Assembly: GCA_030765455.1 (NCBI GenBank)
Contig: JAVCCM010000049.1
Span: 1 to 52,935, forward strand
From: Candidatus Electryonea clarkiae
GTDB lineage: Bacteria; Electryoneota; Electryoneia; Electryoneales; Electryoneaceae
DNA length: 52,935 nucleotides
Direction of reading: 5' to 3'
Under the pieces are notes generated by a model that was not told the origin of the DNA, ran no database searches, and saw nothing but the letters and a program-made list of their open reading frames with translations. Shown one piece after another: positions 50,852 through 52,935 of this stretch (positions are counted from its first letter, which is position 1; each line of letters begins with the position of its first letter). A program made the position numbers and the translations under genes.

Positions 50852-51580
50852 CTATTTGCTACTCAATAGATCGCTCAAAGATTCCATAACAACATTATCA
50901 TCTATATAAACACTCGCTACCTTAATAACCCCACCTGGATTTTTCGATTCGAAAACCATATTTCCTGATATTTTGGCACAATACATATCTATAACACTAT
51001 CCAATACAAATAGATTATTATTGTTTTGTATGGCCCTAAAATGATGATTATTTCTTTCGTAATTGAATATAATTGATCTAGTTACATTTGATCCAATAAA
51101 ATAGTTTATAAATAATTTCACTAGAATTTCAAGTTGATCGGCTTCGCGCATCCTTTTAAAGGTTGACATTAGGGTCAGCAGAAAAGCTGGATGGTTACCA
51201 TCATACATGCTACCCTCTACAACACTTTTAATAATTTTGTCATGTTCTTTATCACATTTGACAGCAACTATTTCGTCGTTATGCATCATATTATGCTTAT
51301 ATCCTCTATTTTTCAATATTTCTATTAGTAGATCGTAGTACTCTTTCTTAGCGCAGTAATATTTTAGCATTTCAAGTTTCATCGTCCCTAATTTGAATTC
51401 TACAATTTTAACCCCAGGGATGATTACGCTGTCGCTATCGTTAAATTCCGTATCTATCATATCAAGCTTTTCTAGTTGATCAAGTGCACCCCTAAGATAC
51501 ATATCTCCCCACTGGCTGGTCATGCCTCCAATGTAATCTACCGAAAAATCAATCATCCCCTTTTCGCCATTAACGTCCAT
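50852..51580 (-). CDS. Protein of unknown function (third gene of an AT-rich unit)
   Basis: 242 residues, AT-rich with many ATA and AAT codons, unlike the neighbouring mevalonate genes. No signal peptide, membrane helix or motif I can name. It begins GEKGMIDFSVDYIGGMTSQW. The middle, with AKKEYYDLLIEILKNRGYKH and FLLTLMSTFKRMREADQLEI, is mostly helical. It ends with a beta part (GGVIKVASVYIDDNVVMES). A good ribosome binding site (AAGGAAAGG) and an imperfect palindrome precede it. It probably works with the two genes upstream on the same strand. Confidence 0.65.
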   Translation of the reverse strand: MDVNGEKGMIDFSVDYIGGMTSQWGDMYLRGALDQLEKLDMIDTEFNDSDSVIIPGVKIVEFKLGTMKLEMLKYYCAKKEYYDLLIEILKNRGYKHNMMHNDEIVAVKCDKEHDKIIKSVVEGSMYDGNHPAFLLTLMSTFKRMREADQLEILVKLFINYFIGSNVTRSIIFNYERNNHHFRAIQNNNNLFVLDSVIDMYCAKISGNMVFESKNPGGVIKVASVYIDDNVVMESLSDLLSSK

Positions 51581-51596
51581 CGCCCTTTTTCCTTTC

Positions 51597-51631
51597 CTTA
51601 AGTCTTACAATCTTGACAATAAGACCTTAAG
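51597..51631. promoter_or_regulatory. Imperfect palindrome upstream of the 242-residue gene
   Basis: CTTAAGTCTTA and TAAGACCTTAAG are inverted around 12 bases, with one extra base in the right arm. They lie 17 bases upstream of the gene start, so this is a possible operator or RNA hairpin. Confidence 0.45.
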
Positions 51632-51687
51632 CTGCTTTTATACCGTATAATATTGCAATAATGTTATAAAAACGAAACGTAATGCTA

Positions 51688-52221
51688 TTATTTATGAGAC
51701 AATAGCGACATAATGTCATTCTTTAGTTTATCACTTAGTGATCGTATTCTTGAGGCACTTAAAAGTGAATTATTGCCGCTAGCAAATAATATACTCCTTG
51801 ACATATTAGAAAATACTAGATAAACAGCCTGCATGTGGTTTTCGTTAATAGCGAATTGAATTACATTGCTTATATACTGATCCTTCAGCATGTATGAAAT
51901 TATCGAAACCATATTAGAAGCTATGGTGTCCTTTTGTTTATTGCCAATAATAGTATTATTGTTGTTGTGTTTATTGTAATAGTCTTCGTCTATAACTAGC
52001 GTCTTGCATATTTCCACAAATCTATCTATCTCTTGTTCACCTCTCAGTATGTTATAAGCTGTGCAGAGATTGCGAACCATGGGATGCAAGCCCTGCAAAT
52101 ACTCTTGGTCGTATGCGAGATCAATGATGGAATAACCGCGTAACACACTTGCTCCCTGGAAAGCATGAGATGCTTGATGGGCAATAAAAGAACCCAAAAT
52201 GTCTTTGTTTAGCGAGTCCAT
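51688..52221 (-). CDS. Protein of unknown function (second gene of an AT-rich unit)
   Basis: 177 residues from ATG 52221; a TTG at 52227 would overlap the upstream small gene by four bases and add two residues. It is helical throughout: LGSFIAHQASHAFQGASVLR, YSIIDLAYDQEYL, and AINENHMQAVYLVFSNMS near the end. An asparagine run (HNNNNT) lies at about residue 90. There is no recognised motif, signal or membrane helix. It is AT-rich like the next gene, from which it is separated by 107 bp. Confidence 0.6.
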   Translation of the reverse strand: MDSLNKDILGSFIAHQASHAFQGASVLRGYSIIDLAYDQEYLQGLHPMVRNLCTAYNILRGEQEIDRFVEICKTLVIDEDYYNKHNNNNTIIGNKQKDTIASNMVSIISYMLKDQYISNVIQFAINENHMQAVYLVFSNMSRSILFASGNNSLLSASRIRSLSDKLKNDIMSLLSHK

Positions 52222-52223
52222 GT

Positions 52224-52397
52224 TCAAAATCCTTTAAGTTGTGAAGTAAAAGTAGATATTCTAATGACTACAGTTATCAACAGGTCGTCAATGTTAATAT
52301 TGCCACTGAAATAGAATGAAAATATTACTAGCAACTGGGACAGGGATAACTGCCGCTGCCATCGCAAACCCAGTATGCCACATATTGAATATAACAT
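52224..52397 (-). CDS. Small 57-residue protein, first gene of the AT-rich unit
   Basis: The ATG at 52397 has AAAGGAG eight bases upstream, an excellent ribosome binding site. The product (MLYSICGILGLRWQRQLSLS, then QLLVIFSFYFSGNINIDDLL and onward) has an amphipathic or membrane-seeking first half. Its TGA stop is directly followed by the ATG of the 177-residue gene (TGAACATG), so the two are translationally coupled. The IS3-family remnant ends 20 bases upstream of the ribosome binding site, so the original promoter may be lost. Confidence 0.5.
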   Translation of the reverse strand: MLYSICGILGLRWQRQLSLSQLLVIFSFYFSGNINIDDLLITVVIRISTFTSQLKGF

Positions 52398-52426
52398 AAC
52401 AGTTACTCCTTTCAAATTAGTCTGAA

Positions 52427-52827
52427 TGAAGTTCACCCCATTAGTTGGACAGCTTAGTCCAAGTTTTAGGTGATAGATTCCACTCTTTTCATGCTGCTTT
52501 TTCTTTCGTTTTGGCGTGATAAGCCATGTTTGGCGTGACGCCATTGAGTCCCTGATGGGGACGTTCTTCGTTGTAAAATGTAAGATATTTTCCGATCCCA
52601 TGCTCAGCTTCACGCATGGTTCCGTAGAGATTAAGATAAACATCTTCGTACTTCAATGAACGCCAGAGCCTTTCGATAAAACGATTATCCATCCAGCGAC
52701 CTTTGCCATCCATACTGATCCTGATATCGTTCTGCTTCAATACTTCCGTAAACGCTTCACTGGTGAACTGTGCGCCCTTGGTAATTAAGGGGACAATATA
52801 TCTATTTAATCCGGTTATGTCATTAGC
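52427..52827 (-). mobile_element. Remnant of an IS3-family insertion sequence
   Basis: The left end at 52427 has the sequence TGAAGTTCACCCCATTAGTT then GGAC, the terminal inverted repeat style of IS3 elements. The 3' end of the transposase gene follows inside it. The right part is replaced by unrelated sequence containing a promoter, so the second terminal repeat and the rest of the element are missing. Confidence 0.8.
52489..52827 (-). pseudogene. Truncated IS3-family transposase (integrase core, C-terminal part)
   Basis: The frame reads KGAQFTSEAFTEVLKQNDIR, ISMDGKGRWMDNRFIERLWR, SLKYEDVYLNLYGTMREAEH and YLTFYNEERPHQGLNG. That is the end of the rve domain with the catalytic Glu in FIERLWRSLKYE. 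The expected TDQGAQF is ITKGAQF here, so the second catalytic Asp is gone. The frame is closed by a stop at 52828-52830 upstream. The N-terminal domain and the first Asp are absent. Confidence 0.85.
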
Positions 52828-52838
52828 TCAGCCAGTCA

Positions 52839-52867
52839 TTGACAAGAGTGCTGAACATTCGTATATT
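52839..52867 (+). promoter_or_regulatory. Near-consensus sigma-70 promoter
   Basis: TTGACA (52839-52844), exactly 17 bases, then TATATT (52862-52867). The transcript start would be near 52874, giving a leader of about 30 bases before the ATG at 52904. Confidence 0.75.
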
Positions 52868-52903
52868 ACTACACACAAGTACAGCATATATACGGAGATA
52901 ACA

Positions 52904-52935
52904 ATGGCTAAAATATTGTCGTTCTTTGATTTTCA
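52904..52935 (+). CDS. Start of a gene running off the window
   Basis: The ATG at 52904 is preceded by CGGAGA and encodes MAKILSFFDF before the window ends. The promoter and ribosome binding site make a real gene likely. Ten residues do not allow a family assignment. Confidence 0.5.
   Translation, partial: MAKILSFFDF

Overview
The window reads as one contig of a moderately AT-rich, diderm, environmental bacterium. A TonB/ExbB/ExbD system, an alpha-2-macroglobulin gene next to pbpC, secreted S9 and S41 peptidases, lipoproteins and an outer-membrane barrel indicate two membranes. A complete lower mevalonate pathway, etfBA and the style of the intergenic repeats would fit a member of the FCB superphylum (Calditrichota, Marinimicrobia or Electryoneota-like). 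That placement is inference from gene content and no marker gene settles it. No rRNA, tRNA or CRISPR array was seen.

Layout. 0-12.9 kb is mostly housekeeping on the + strand: the 3' end of a group II intron inside an alpha-2-macroglobulin gene, pbpC, a MOSC protein, pdxST, an S41 peptidase and exbB-exbD-exbD-tonB. 12.9-21.5 kb is a defence-type island on the - strand: RhuM, a lone HicB, and a three-gene operon of a nuclease-methyltransferase, a PIN nuclease and a SNF2 helicase. 21.7-26.9 kb holds a cysteine desulfurase family enzyme, an RmlD-like reductase, a cold shock protein and an S9 peptidase. 27-35.9 kb is accessory: hicBA, lipoproteins, a beta-barrel, a toxin/XRE-ImmA pair, phd/relE, a ROK sugar kinase, and a small HTH with a membrane protein. 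35.9-41.2 kb has a methyltransferase, a lipoprotein, a GT-C glycosyltransferase and etfBA. 41.3-45.1 kb is a second accessory block: a broken hicBA, an HTH-NucS nuclease, a four-repeat beta-flower protein with two zinc-ribbon membrane proteins, and a gene fragment. 45.2-50.5 kb is a tightly overlapping mevalonate operon that includes an HMG-CoA reductase-mevalonate kinase fusion. The right end carries three unknown genes, an IS3-family remnant and the start of one more gene behind a near-consensus promoter.

Two patterns tie the accessory regions together. First, short palindromes of several families sit at gene ends, and some lie exactly where genes are broken. Second, the 3' tails of tonB and of the S9 peptidase gene are duplicated, and in both cases the two copies flank a cassette carrying Hic-type genes. 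The mutations between copies are largely synonymous, so the displaced tails were once coding. This looks like repeated integration of small cassettes at gene ends. The best candidates for undescribed biology are the MTase-PIN-SNF2 operon, the tail-duplication cassettes, the beta-flower/zinc-ribbon membrane locus and the HMGR-MVK fusion.
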